From an uncultured bacterium (GTDB lineage Bacteria; Bacillota; Clostridia; Oscillospirales; Butyricicoccaceae): DNA of 18,368 nt. Below the pieces are notes generated by a model. It had not been told where the DNA came from. It was given only the letters and a program-made list of their open reading frames with translations, and ran no database searches. Of the stretch, positions 7,785 through 15,786 are shown one piece after another; position 1 is the first letter of the stretch; each line of letters opens with the position of its first letter. The stretch spans positions 1 to 18,368 of the forward strand of contig CAJMOV010000010.1 of assembly GCA_905215125.1 (NCBI GenBank), in the 5' to 3' direction. A program made the position numbers and the translations under genes.

Positions 7785-10700
7785 TTACGTTACAGCGCTT
7801 ATAATATTGACTGCCTGAGTAAAATTCTTCACGGCAGCAAAGATGACATTTTGGTTGCTGACGGCGGCAAAATGCGATTTGGCGCAGGTAATTTTGGCGT
7901 CCTCAACACCGCGCAGATCCATTTCCTGCACGCTGCCTTTGGTCTCTGCGACGAAGAGGATATACTCCCCGGAAGTTTTTTGATAAACAAAGGCCCAATC
8001 CGGGCTGTATCGCCCGACAGGCGTATGAATGGAAAAGCTGCCGGGCAGCTTGACATAGAAGCGCACATTATCGGTATCCTCCAGCGCTTTGGCAAAATCC
8101 ATTTCTATGACTGAATCACAAAGAGTGTAATTGTACAGGCTTTTGCCCTTAGGGGCGGCAACGGCGTTGTCGGCCAGCCTGCCGCGACGTCCAGAGGGAG
8201 CGAAAAGGCTTAGATCGTAGGTTGATTCCAGCTTGCTGTAGGTAATATTTTGAACAACCTCCAAGGCTTTGCAATTGTTGATGATCTGCGCCGCTTTAAG
8301 AAGGAATTCTTCCGGGTTCGTCCGGAACAGGGAAAAGCGCTGGGGCGAAATACCCTTTAGGATAGCGGCGATAGTGACGCGGGTCAGACCCGTTTCCGCT
8401 ACCAGCTTGCCTATCAGGTCATAGCGTATACTGCTGGATGGCGCAAGGTCAACCAACTGATAGCTGGCGCTGTTGCGGTGAAAAGCGTCGCCGCGTTGGA
8501 CCTGCTCCCGCGATTCCAGCTTGTCGGCCTGCTCGCCATGCTCCCTCAGCACAGTGATGCGGGAGACCTCCAGCTGTTCGTTCAGCCTACTGACAGCGCG
8601 TTCAACCAAGCGCCCGGTATCAAAGGATACAGAAAAACAGGACTTATGCCGGATGCTGTCCCACAGTCCCAGAAAACAGGGGCTTTTGAGCATCGCCTGG
8701 TTCAGCTCCACCGTAATATCATTGGCATGCGCATCCTCTGGCTGCAAAGCTCTGGGGTCGAACACCGTGCTCAAGATGCGGATAACAGAGCTAGTGCAGC
8801 CGGCTGCTTCTTCGGCAATGACAACTGCCCCCTTTGCTTTGTCCTCAAAATAGCGGTCGGTCAGTATTCCGCGTCTTATATAGCCGCAGGCGATCAGATC
8901 TTCATAGATGGCAGCCGCCATTTCCGGAGTAACCCTGATTTCCTCGCCGCGCTCATTGCGCAGCGTTTTGCCCAGGAAAAGTGACGGCTCTACTTTTTGC
9001 GGCCGTCCGGCCAGCGCTTCGGCCAAGCCCTCCTGAAGCGCTTCGGCATATTCGCCGAAAGAAAGATCAGTGATAACTGTCAGCTTATTGAGCTTCTGTA
9101 CATCAGCGCCGAGGACTTCGGCATCCATGCGTTCGCCCCGCTGATTGACACACAGGCGAAGCCCGCGGCCGATTTCCTGCCGGCTGCGGATTTCTGACCG
9201 GCTTTGCTTTTTCAGCGTACAGATTTGAAAGACATTGGGGTTGTCCCATCCCTCGCGTAGCGCAGAGTGGGAAAATAGAAACCGGACCGGCTCATCCAGA
9301 CTGAGCAGACGTTCCTTGTCGCGCATGATGAGCTCATAGGCGTCGGTATCGTCTGAAAGCTGGGTGCGGCTGTCGATTTTTCCTTCAACAAACTGGGGCT
9401 TCCTGCCTTTTTTCTTGTCGATAGAAAAATAGCCCTGATGGGTACGGCTTACCTCGATGCTGTCAAGATAGCGTAAATAGCCCTCATCCTGAAGCTCAAG
9501 CTGCATCTCGCTGACAACGCTTCTGTATTCTTCTTCAAACATCTGAGCATACAGACCGTTTCGGCCATCCTCACTGCCGCCATCGTAGTCGCGGTATTTT
9601 TTAACCTCATCGATGAAAAAGAGAGAAAGGACTTTAATGCCCTGGGGATATAGCTCGCGCTCACGCTGGATATGGGTGCGGATAGTTTCGCGTATTTGTA
9701 TCCGCCTTTGCAGTTCCAACGCCTGTTTGCGGCCGTGAATCTGCCCGGCATACAACTGGAGGCCGTTCTGAAAAGTAATGGAATTGTCCATTCCGTTGAC
9801 TGATGTGACGACAAAATGATTGGAATATTCATCCAGCTCGTGAGACAGGAGGAAGAGATCGTCCCCTTCCTTGACAGTGCGCAGGCAGGATTTGACGCCC
9901 CCTGCCCCCTTGATATCAAAGCAGAGTCGCGCCTTTGGCTTTTGGGGCTCTGGGTAGACATCTACGCTTTCCAGATAAACAAAGCTGTCCTGCGCGTCGC
10001 TGCCCTGCAAAGTGATGCTCAGCGCGGCTATTTTTTTGACTAGATGCAGGTTGTATGCGTCTATGGCGTCCAGCCGATAGATCATGTCGAATTTCTCTTT
10101 ATGGGTAGCGGAGTAGCGCAGGGTGAAAAGGGGATGGAAACGCTTGAGCCCCTCTTTGGTCTGGCGGCCAACATTCTGCGGCTCGTCAATGATCAAAATG
10201 GGATTGGTAGCGGCGATGACGTCTATGGGCTTGCGGGTGCGGAAATTATCGCGTTCGTCGTCGATGATGCGCCGGCTTTTGGTGGAGTTGAAGGCCTGCA
10301 TGTTGATGATCATTACGCTGATGCAGGCGTCGGATGCAAAGGCGTCAATGTCGCTCAGACGATCGGAGTTATAGATAAAAAACTGTATTTTTTTGCCGTA
10401 TTCCTCGGCAAAATCATCTTGGGATGCTTTGAAGAATTGGAAAACCCCTTCCCGGACGGCGATGGACGGCACGACGACGATAAATTTGCACCAGCCATAA
10501 CGCAGGTTCAGCTCATATATGGTTTTCACATAGGTATATGTTTTTCCCGTACCTGTTTCCATTTCGATGGAAAGATTGATACCTGGACCTGCCAGCTCGT
10601 CAGAGGGAGGCAGGCCGGTGCGCCGCTGGACGGCCCGCAGGTTTTGCAGAAGCCGTCCCGGCGTCAATGCCGCTGTCAGCGGGCAGTTGCGAAAGGACGT

Positions 10701-10850
10701 CAAATCGTGCTCCATGGCTGTTTGTGCGTTCATTTCGCTGTCCTGCTCTCGGCGGTACACGGCGTCGCAGTAGGGCTGCCCCTCAAAGACGTCGCATACC
10801 GCGGCAGCGGCTTCGGCCTGAAAGGGTTGATATTTAAAATGCAGTTTCAT
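7785..10850 (-). CDS. res: Type III restriction enzyme, Res subunit (helicase-nuclease)
   Basis: This 1021-residue subunit uses ATP to move or diffuse along DNA with Mod and cuts unmethylated sites. The N-terminal superfamily 2 helicase core shows Walker A ETGTGKT (98-104), motif II DEPQ (222-225, the Type III variant of DEAD), motif III SAT (247-249) and motif VI EIGRGLRLC near 555-565. The C-terminal PD-(D/E)xK nuclease reads SPDWAF with D951, then VAETKG with E969 and K971, so catalytic residues are intact. The length is close to known Res proteins. A TTG at 10853 is in frame, but the ATG at 10850 overlaps the mod stop as TGATG, the usual coupled arrangement, and is preferred. It ends 24 bases before the convergent TPR terminator hairpin. 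Confidence 0.96.
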   Translation of the reverse strand: MKLHFKYQPFQAEAAAAVCDVFEGQPYCDAVYRREQDSEMNAQTAMEHDLTSFRNCPLTAALTPGRLLQNLRAVQRRTGLPPSDELAGPGINLSIEMETGTGKTYTYVKTIYELNLRYGWCKFIVVVPSIAVREGVFQFFKASQDDFAEEYGKKIQFFIYNSDRLSDIDAFASDACISVMIINMQAFNSTKSRRIIDDERDNFRTRKPIDVIAATNPILIIDEPQNVGRQTKEGLKRFHPLFTLRYSATHKEKFDMIYRLDAIDAYNLHLVKKIAALSITLQGSDAQDSFVYLESVDVYPEPQKPKARLCFDIKGAGGVKSCLRTVKEGDDLFLLSHELDEYSNHFVVTSVNGMDNSITFQNGLQLYAGQIHGRKQALELQRRIQIRETIRTHIQRERELYPQGIKVLSLFFIDEVKKYRDYDGGSEDGRNGLYAQMFEEEYRSVVSEMQLELQDEGYLRYLDSIEVSRTHQGYFSIDKKKGRKPQFVEGKIDSRTQLSDDTDAYELIMRDKERLLSLDEPVRFLFSHSALREGWDNPNVFQICTLKKQSRSEIRSRQEIGRGLRLCVNQRGERMDAEVLGADVQKLNKLTVITDLSFGEYAEALQEGLAEALAGRPQKVEPSLFLGKTLRNERGEEIRVTPEMAAAIYEDLIACGYIRRGILTDRYFEDKAKGAVVIAEEAAGCTSSVIRILSTVFDPRALQPEDAHANDITVELNQAMLKSPCFLGLWDSIRHKSCFSVSFDTGRLVERAVSRLNEQLEVSRITVLREHGEQADKLESREQVQRGDAFHRNSASYQLVDLAPSSSIRYDLIGKLVAETGLTRVTIAAILKGISPQRFSLFRTNPEEFLLKAAQIINNCKALEVVQNITYSKLESTYDLSLFAPSGRRGRLADNAVAAPKGKSLYNYTLCDSVIEMDFAKALEDTDNVRFYVKLPGSFSIHTPVGRYSPDWAFVYQKTSGEYILFVAETKGSVQEMDLRGVEDAKITCAKSHFAAVSNQNVIFAAVKNFTQAVNIISAVT

Positions 10851-12874
10851 CAAATCACCTTGATTTTTGTGCCGGGCGACAGGCTTTTAAAGATCTCCGT
10901 CACGTTGATTTTATCCGGATCGGAAGAAAAGGCGCTGTCGCGGAATGTTGCGCACCTGGGATGACGGGCCGCCATGGCGTGGATGACAGAATGAGGGATG
11001 GCCGAATCAAAGCAGGCGACCAGCGCGCCATGGCCGACGTCATGGATAGTACAGCCGTCCACATGGTCGACTGCATGGGGGAGATGAAGCCCTATACCCC
11101 AGTCTAGCAGACAGGCATAAAGCAGATCGAGATCGGTGCGGTCAGGTTTGATGTTGGACACCATGCCGTCGAGCATCTGCTGTGTGATAGACTCGGGGTG
11201 ATAATAGATATCCTCCATATTGCTTTCATCCACACGGAAAACACGGAAGCCGACGTCAAGAGAGGGGAATTCCGCCTTCAGGCTATCCCCTGCGCGACGG
11301 ATGCGTTCCTTACCAATTTCACAGATATTGCGGTATCCGGCTTTCCACGCCTCTGTCTTTTCATAACCGGGCTCTACCTTGTCGGTCTGTACCATGATAA
11401 ACCGACGGCCGCCGCCGTCCTGGGCGTTGAGCTGCATGACGGCATGGGCCGTCGTCGCGGATCCGGAGAAAAAATCCAATACGGTGATATCCTTTTTCCC
11501 CACCAGGCCAATAAAGTATTGAAGCATATCCAGGTTTTTAGGGTTTTGAAACAGGCCGGTCTGTTCAAACAGCGCATTGAGGGCCGCTGTCCCTTCGCTT
11601 GTGGAAAAGTCCAGAATACTGTTGGAATTGGCGTCTGTTACAGCGATATAAACAGCTTTTCCGTCCTGCATCTGCACATCGCCCGCGTCAATGAAGGTGC
11701 GCCTTCTGACCGTATAGGATCCGGCTTTCCCGGTGATGACGATATCATCCTTTTGGCGGTTGAACCGTTCTAGCTCCCACGTCCAGCAGCCCAGTTTACC
11801 GCGCACCTTAGGCGGACGGATAGCGACATACCCCTGAGCCAGCAGGGAAGCGTCGGTGCGGTAGACGGCTTCCTCATCATTGCTTGTCCGCGCCAGCGCA
11901 TGGTCATAATCGTCAACGGCGTTTTTGTCCTGCGTTTCGGGGTGATAGTAAATGGTGTACCCCAGATTGGGCCGCGCATTGAGGGTGCCACCGTCGCCGC
12001 GGGTGGTAATGGGATCGTTGAGGTAATAATATCGGCCGCCTTCCTCGTATACGCTGCGGCATACCTCTTTCTTGCGGGAGAGGGCTGGGGGGATGCTGCT
12101 CAGGTCGCTGTGGTAACCCTTTTGATAGATGAGGACATACTCGTGATTTCTCTGGACGTTGGCAGTGTCGTTTTTTGCGTTGCGCTTATTCTGAATGACG
12201 GGGCCAAGGCGGTTTTCGCGTCCGAAAACCTCGTCGCATATTTTGGTCAGGTTGCTTTCCTCATTGTCGTCGATGCTGATAAAGATAACGCCGCCCGGCG
12301 CAAGCAGATTTTTGGCCAGCAAAAGCCGGGAATAGATCATAGAGCACCAGGCTGAATGAAAGCGGCCGTTTCGCTCGGTATTAACAAACAGCTGATTGCC
12401 GCTTTCGTCTAGCGCACCCATTTGCTCGTTTTCCTCCCGCTGGGCACGCTGATATTTATCGGGATAAATACAGTCGCGTCCGGTATTGTAAGGCGGGTCG
12501 ATGTAGATGACCTGCACGGCTTCGGAATAGCTTTCACGCAGGAGCTTCAGCACTTCCAGGTTGTCGCCTTCGATATACAGGTTTTGGGTGTGATCCCAAT
12601 CGCGGCTGCCGTATCTGTCGGGACGCAGCGTTTTGGTGATGGGTTGGGCAGCTTCAATTCTGGCGGCTTTTTTGCCCACCCAGGTGAACTCGTAGCGCTC
12701 TCCGCCTTCGACGATTTCGCGGGATAAAAGCTGCTTAAGCATTTCAAAGTTGATTCCCTTTTGAATCTGCCCGTTTTCTCCGCGTATTTCAGTGAGGACA
12801 GAAGGGAACAGGGCGCCGATTTTTTCAATATTTTCAGACACCAGATCGGATGTTTTAAACTTCATCTTGTCCAT
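10850..12874 (-). CDS. mod: Type III DNA methyltransferase, Mod subunit (adenine-N6)
   Basis: This 674-residue protein recognises the target site, methylates adenine, and is also needed for cutting by Res. The catalytic motif DPPY lies at 126-129 (VIYIDPPYNTG). The SAM-binding motif LDFFSGSATT lies at 466-475, so motif IV precedes motif I as in beta-class Type III methyltransferases. The region between, about 215-430, would hold target recognition and is the least family-like part. The ATG at 12874 has GAGG 7 bases upstream. The reading frame is intact and I saw no simple-sequence repeats of the sort that make other mod genes phase-variable. The start of res overlaps its stop, so the two form one operon. 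Confidence 0.96.
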   Translation of the reverse strand: MDKMKFKTSDLVSENIEKIGALFPSVLTEIRGENGQIQKGINFEMLKQLLSREIVEGGERYEFTWVGKKAARIEAAQPITKTLRPDRYGSRDWDHTQNLYIEGDNLEVLKLLRESYSEAVQVIYIDPPYNTGRDCIYPDKYQRAQREENEQMGALDESGNQLFVNTERNGRFHSAWCSMIYSRLLLAKNLLAPGGVIFISIDDNEESNLTKICDEVFGRENRLGPVIQNKRNAKNDTANVQRNHEYVLIYQKGYHSDLSSIPPALSRKKEVCRSVYEEGGRYYYLNDPITTRGDGGTLNARPNLGYTIYYHPETQDKNAVDDYDHALARTSNDEEAVYRTDASLLAQGYVAIRPPKVRGKLGCWTWELERFNRQKDDIVITGKAGSYTVRRRTFIDAGDVQMQDGKAVYIAVTDANSNSILDFSTSEGTAALNALFEQTGLFQNPKNLDMLQYFIGLVGKKDITVLDFFSGSATTAHAVMQLNAQDGGGRRFIMVQTDKVEPGYEKTEAWKAGYRNICEIGKERIRRAGDSLKAEFPSLDVGFRVFRVDESNMEDIYYHPESITQQMLDGMVSNIKPDRTDLDLLYACLLDWGIGLHLPHAVDHVDGCTIHDVGHGALVACFDSAIPHSVIHAMAARHPRCATFRDSAFSSDPDKINVTEIFKSLSPGTKIKVI

Positions 12875-12911
12875 GACGCCGCCTCATTTACCGTTTAATG
12901 TGCACAGGACA

Positions 12912-12944
12912 GCCAATGCCCCCAAAATACAGGCATTGGCCAAT
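12912..12944. repeat. Inverted repeats in the mod leader
   Basis: GCCAATGCC 12912-12920 and GGCATTGGC 12932-12940 form a perfect 9-bp inverted repeat with an 11-base gap. The right arm overlaps a second perfect palindrome, ATTGGCCAAT 12935-12944. It lies between the predicted mod start point and the mod ribosome binding site. It has no T run, so it is more like an operator or a leader hairpin than a terminator. Confidence 0.6.
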
Positions 12945-12968
12945 AACTATCCCATTTTACCTATTATA

Positions 12969-12997
12969 AGTATAATATTGAATGACCAAAAGTGCAA
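12969..12997 (-). promoter_or_regulatory. Predicted promoter of mod-res
   Basis: Read on the minus strand, TTGCAC (12992-12997) is followed after 17 bases by TATACT (12969-12974), and a TATAAT follows at 12963-12968. The -35 box is one arm of the inverted repeat GTGCAA 12992-12997 / TTGCAC 13006-13011, a plausible operator position. Confidence 0.55.
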
Positions 12998-13032
12998 TGG
13001 TCTGTTTGCACGCTTTTTAAAAAGTATTCCCC

Positions 13033-13061
13033 TTGCCACAGACAAAAAAATATGGTATGGT
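13033..13061 (+). promoter_or_regulatory. Predicted promoter of the MATE leader
   Basis: TTGCCA (13033-13038) and TATGGT (13056-13061) are 17 bases apart, which places transcription start close to 13067, just before the first leader hairpin. Confidence 0.55.
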
Positions 13062-13068
13062 AATTTGG

Positions 13069-13138
13069 TGGGCAGCCAGCGTTGCCCATCGGGTGGGTAC
13101 CTACCGTATGCGAGGCTGTTTGCGCATACGGTTTTTTT
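13069..13138 (+). promoter_or_regulatory. Candidate guanidine-IV (mepA motif) riboswitch controlling the MATE pump
   Basis: Three hairpins fill this short leader. P1 is TGGGCA 13069-13074 with TGCCCA 13083-13088 and loop GCCAGCGT. The middle one is GGTGG 13092-13096 with CTACC 13101-13105 (one G-U pair). The last is the terminator 13103-13132. The middle stem and the terminator stem share 13103-13105 and cannot both close fully, which is the layout of a transcription switch. The P1 loop segment GCC 13075-13077 is complementary to GGC 13114-13116 in the terminator-side loop, so a kissing-loop contact is possible. Guanidine-IV riboswitches are known from Clostridia, sit upstream of MATE (mepA) genes, are transcription-ON switches and use a long-range loop-loop contact. 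The match rests on architecture and context; I could not check the consensus base by base. Confidence 0.55.
13103..13138 (+). terminator. Leader terminator (attenuator) before the MATE gene
   Basis: A 9-bp stem (ACCGTATGC 13103-13111 with GCATACGGT 13124-13132) is followed by seven T. It stands before the gene rather than after one, so it must be conditionally bypassed for the pump to be made. Confidence 0.88.
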
Positions 13139-13168
13139 GTTTTAAAAACAGGGGAGGGAGACAGTGCC

Positions 13169-14557
13169 GTGAAGGGGCGCAATGATACTGCCGGCATTAT
13201 GAGGACGCTGATACGCTTCAGCCTGCCGCTTATTTTAAGCGGTATTCTGCAGCAGCTTTACAACTGGGTCGACGCTTTTATCGTCGGCAATGTGGAAGGC
13301 GAGCTGGCGTTGGCTGCAATAGGAGCCACGGGGACGATTATCAATTTTTACCTGACGGCCATAACGGGCTTTACATTGGGGCTGACGATTTTGGTCGCGC
13401 AAAAATATGGCAGCGGCCAGGTGGATTTTATTCCCAAAGTACTGTCGACGTTTGCGATGCTGTTTGGCGGGCTGTTTCTTCTGCTTTCAGCCCTGGGGAT
13501 GGGGGCAAGCGGCCCCATGCTGCGCCTCTTGCACACAACGCAGGATACGGTGCACATGGCCGAGCAGTATCTGCGCATCATCTTTGCGGGCGTACCTTTC
13601 CTTGCCGTCTATAATGTTTATTCTGCTGCGCTGCGCGGAATTGGAGACACACGAGCGCCGTTTTTTTCCATTCTGCTTTCCTCGGCGGTCAATGTCGTGC
13701 TTGACATTGTTTTTGTCGGCGTCCTGCGCTGGAGTGTCAGCGGGGCGGCGGCGGCGACAGTAATTTCCCAGGCGGCGATGACGGTTTTTCTTGTCGTCTA
13801 TACAACGCGGCGGCATCCTTTTTTGCACTTTCGCATATGCAAAGGATCCTTTGTTCGCACAGCGCTGGTGCAGGGTGCTCACCTGGGCATCCCGCCCATG
13901 ATTCAGTCCAGCGTCAGCGCTTTCGGTGGCTTGCTGCTGCAAAACTTCATGAACGGCTTCGGCACGCAGACGGTTGCCGCCATAACGACGGCTTATCGTA
14001 TTGACACCATTATTTTGTTGCCCATTATCAACCTGGGATCGGGTATATCGACAGTCGTTGCGCAGAACCACGGCGCCGGGGAAGAAGGGCGGGCGAGAAG
14101 AACGTTCGCCGTTGGCAGTGGTATGATGGCCGTTGTCTCGCTTCTTATGACCTTGCTGGTCATTCCCACGGGGGGATACCTCATCGCCATGTTCGGCGTC
14201 GGGCCAGAGGCGACGGAAATCGGCCGCGGCTTTTTCCAGCGCATCGCCAGCTTTTATGTAGTCTATGGCATGGCGACGGCAGTGCGCGGCTATCTGGAAG
14301 GGCTGGGCGATGTCATGTATTCCAGCGCAGCGGGAATTGCATCCCTGGTTTTCCGTATAGCGGCGTCTTATGCGTTAGCCAGCTTTTTTGGCAATATGGT
14401 CATCGCCTACGCCGAAGCCTTTTCATGGGGGCTTTTGCTTGCGCTCTATCTCTTCAGGCTGCTTTGGAAGCTGCACCGGCAGCGCAAAGGCTTGCACAAT
14501 TCCTCGGAAAGTGTTACCATGATGGCAAACCACTCTGAACAGGAGAATGAGCCATGA
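13169..14557 (+). CDS. MATE family multidrug efflux transporter
   Basis: This integral membrane protein of 462 residues is expected to have 12 helices and to export cationic drugs or small metabolites using a Na+ or H+ gradient. The start of the fold, FSLPLILSGILQQLYNWVDA with VGN and AAIGATG after it, is the MATE hallmark, and the pattern repeats in the second half (IPPMIQSSVSAFGGLLLQN). The length is standard. The frame extends back to a TTG at 13082, but that lies in the terminator-bearing leader. GTG 13169 has GGGGAGGGA about 9 bases upstream and is chosen. It is followed by a flavin reductase-like gene with ATGA overlap. If the leader is a guanidine-IV switch, guanidinium or a similar cation would be the inducer. 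Confidence 0.93.
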   Translation: MKGRNDTAGIMRTLIRFSLPLILSGILQQLYNWVDAFIVGNVEGELALAAIGATGTIINFYLTAITGFTLGLTILVAQKYGSGQVDFIPKVLSTFAMLFGGLFLLLSALGMGASGPMLRLLHTTQDTVHMAEQYLRIIFAGVPFLAVYNVYSAALRGIGDTRAPFFSILLSSAVNVVLDIVFVGVLRWSVSGAAAATVISQAAMTVFLVVYTTRRHPFLHFRICKGSFVRTALVQGAHLGIPPMIQSSVSAFGGLLLQNFMNGFGTQTVAAITTAYRIDTIILLPIINLGSGISTVVAQNHGAGEEGRARRTFAVGSGMMAVVSLLMTLLVIPTGGYLIAMFGVGPEATEIGRGFFQRIASFYVVYGMATAVRGYLEGLGDVMYSSAAGIASLVFRIAASYALASFFGNMVIAYAEAFSWGLLLALYLFRLLWKLHRQRKGLHNSSESVTMMANHSEQENEP

Positions 14558-15114
14558 GAAAAAATTTTGGTCCCAAGCCGTATACCTATCCTCAGCCGGT
14601 TTTTATCATCGGCACCTACGATGAAAACGGAGTGCCGGACGCCATGAACGCCGCATGGGGCGGCATCAGCGACGATACGCAGATCTCGATTTGTCTCAGC
14701 CCTGGCCATAAAACAGTCAAGAATATCCTGGCCCGTAAAGCCTTCACCGTCAGTATGGCTGATGCAGCGCATGTGACCGCCTGCGATTACGTTGGTGTTG
14801 AATCGGCCAACCGTGTGCCGGATAAATTTACAAGGGCGGGATTCCATGCTGTGAAATCTGCGTTTGTAGACGCGCCTGTAATTGACGAGCTTGCCATGTG
14901 TGTTGAGTGTACCCTCATCAGCTATGATGAAAAGACCTGCCGTCTGGTGGGAGAGATTGTTAACGTCAACGCGGACGAGAGAGTCCTTGATGAGGACGGA
15001 AACATTTCCCCGGATAAGCTGGATCCTATTGTATTTGATCCGGTGCACAAAGACTATCTGCGTCTGGGCGAAAAGGTGGGAAAGGCCTTTGCCGACGGCC
15101 TAAAGCTGAAATAA
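14554..15114 (+). CDS. Flavin reductase-like (FMN-binding split-barrel) protein
   Basis: This 186-residue cytoplasmic protein belongs to the flavin reductase / DIM6-NTAB type family, which binds FMN in a split-barrel fold. The N-terminal FIIGTYDENGVPDAMNAAW followed by GGISDDTQISICLSP and KTVKNILARKAFTVSM is characteristic of this group. Members reduce flavins or use bound FMN as an electron carrier; the physiological substrate here is unknown. It starts at ATG 14554, sharing ATGA with the MATE stop, with AGGAG upstream, so it is translated from the same message as the pump. It is followed by a terminator. Pairing a pump with an FMN protein suggests a detoxification unit, but that is inference. 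Confidence 0.9.
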   Translation: MRKNFGPKPYTYPQPVFIIGTYDENGVPDAMNAAWGGISDDTQISICLSPGHKTVKNILARKAFTVSMADAAHVTACDYVGVESANRVPDKFTRAGFHAVKSAFVDAPVIDELAMCVECTLISYDEKTCRLVGEIVNVNADERVLDEDGNISPDKLDPIVFDPVHKDYLRLGEKVGKAFADGLKLK

Positions 15115-15120
15115 CAGAAG

Positions 15121-15151
15121 GGAGCACGCCTGGTAAAGGCGTGCTCCTTTT
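15121..15151 (+). terminator. Intrinsic terminator of the MATE/flavin reductase operon
   Basis: A perfect 10-bp stem (GGAGCACGCC 15121-15130 with GGCGTGCTCC 15138-15147), a 7-base loop, then TTTT, directly after the stop codon. Confidence 0.92.
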
Positions 15152-15351
15152 GTCATATTGCCATGGACACTGTCCCGGTATGCCGGCGGGTCGCAAGCGA
15201 TTGGGCGCTAAGCGACGCTTTTCAGACCGTTCGCTTCCCTTCAAGCCTATAACAAGGAAATAAAGCCATCTGGCCTTTGAAAAAGGCCAGTCCGTAACAA
15301 TGTGTTCCCTATCCCCTTAGCCCTATAATAGGGAAGCGCTGCAGGAGACTG
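15152..15351. other. Intergenic stretch between convergent operons
   Basis: No gene is seen. It holds the hairpin at 15270-15290, listed separately, and a further inverted repeat, TTCCCTAT 15305-15312 / ATAGGGAA 15328-15335, which encloses part of the palindrome-like CCCTATAATAGGG 15321-15333. Confidence 0.5.
15262..15290 (-). terminator. Probable terminator of the dGTPase-MerR-NUDIX unit
   Basis: CTGGCCTTT 15270-15278 and AAAGGCCAG 15282-15290 form a 9-bp stem. Read on the minus strand it is followed by the T-rich ATGGCTTTATTT. It lies about 60 bases past the NUDIX stop. The T run is imperfect. Confidence 0.5.
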
Positions 15352-15738
15352 TTATATCCCATTTTGCAGCCGTGCTAGGATATCCTTGTCCGCAGGGCAG
15401 AAATCATACTGTGGGATTTCATTTGCCGTGATCCAGCGCATGCCGACGTGCTCCAGCTTTTGCGGTTCGCCGCTGACAATTCGAGCGTTAAAAAGGGACA
15501 GTCTTACCGTGATATCAGGGTATGTGTGGACGACTTCCATAAAAATATCTCCGACGTGTACTTCGACGTCCAGCTCCTCCCGACATTCACGCACAAGAGC
15601 CTGCTGCTTTGTTTCGCCTGGCTCGACCTTGCCGCCGACAAACTCCCATAAAAGCCCCCGCGCCTTGTTTGGCGGACGCTGGCAGATGAGAAAGCGTTCG
15701 CCCTGACGGATGAGGGCGGCGACAACCTGTACCGTCAT
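15352..15738 (-). CDS. MutT-like NUDIX hydrolase (8-oxo-dGTP diphosphatase type)
   Basis: This 128-residue enzyme hydrolyses a nucleoside diphosphate linked to another moiety; close relatives remove 8-oxo-dGTP from the nucleotide pool. The NUDIX box is complete: G36, E42, then RECREELDV at 50-58, with D57 in place of the usual glycine. WEFVGGKVEPGE just before it is typical of the MutT/CTP-pyrophosphohydrolase branch. The longer frame begins at GTG 15747, but that codon sits on the ribosome binding site; ATG 15738 has AAAGGAG 8 bases upstream and gives MTVQVVAALI, so it is chosen. It lies 48 bases downstream of the MerR gene on the same strand and is probably co-transcribed. The exact substrate is not determined by sequence. 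Confidence 0.9.
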   Translation of the reverse strand: MTVQVVAALIRQGERFLICQRPPNKARGLLWEFVGGKVEPGETKQQALVRECREELDVEVHVGDIFMEVVHTYPDITVRLSLFNARIVSGEPQKLEHVGMRWITANEIPQYDFCPADKDILARLQNGI

Positions 15739-15786
15739 ACTTTTCACTCCTTTGTCAGAAAAAACGGGGCGGAGGGCCCTAGGCTT

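Noticed and set aside
10044..10964. Long plus-strand open frame of 306 residues, and similar ones at 11198-11773 and 11900-12355
   Set aside because: They are antisense to well-supported res and mod genes and lack family resemblance and start signals.
10850..12874. Phase-variable repeat tract in mod
   Set aside because: I looked for tandem tetra- or pentanucleotide repeats and long homopolymers in the gene and saw none.
13082..13168. Upstream extension of the MATE protein from a TTG
   Set aside because: It would translate the leader hairpins and terminator. A much better start, with a ribosome binding site, is at 13169.
13487..14071. Minus-strand open frame of 194 residues
   Set aside because: It is antisense to the MATE gene, with a low-complexity basic composition.
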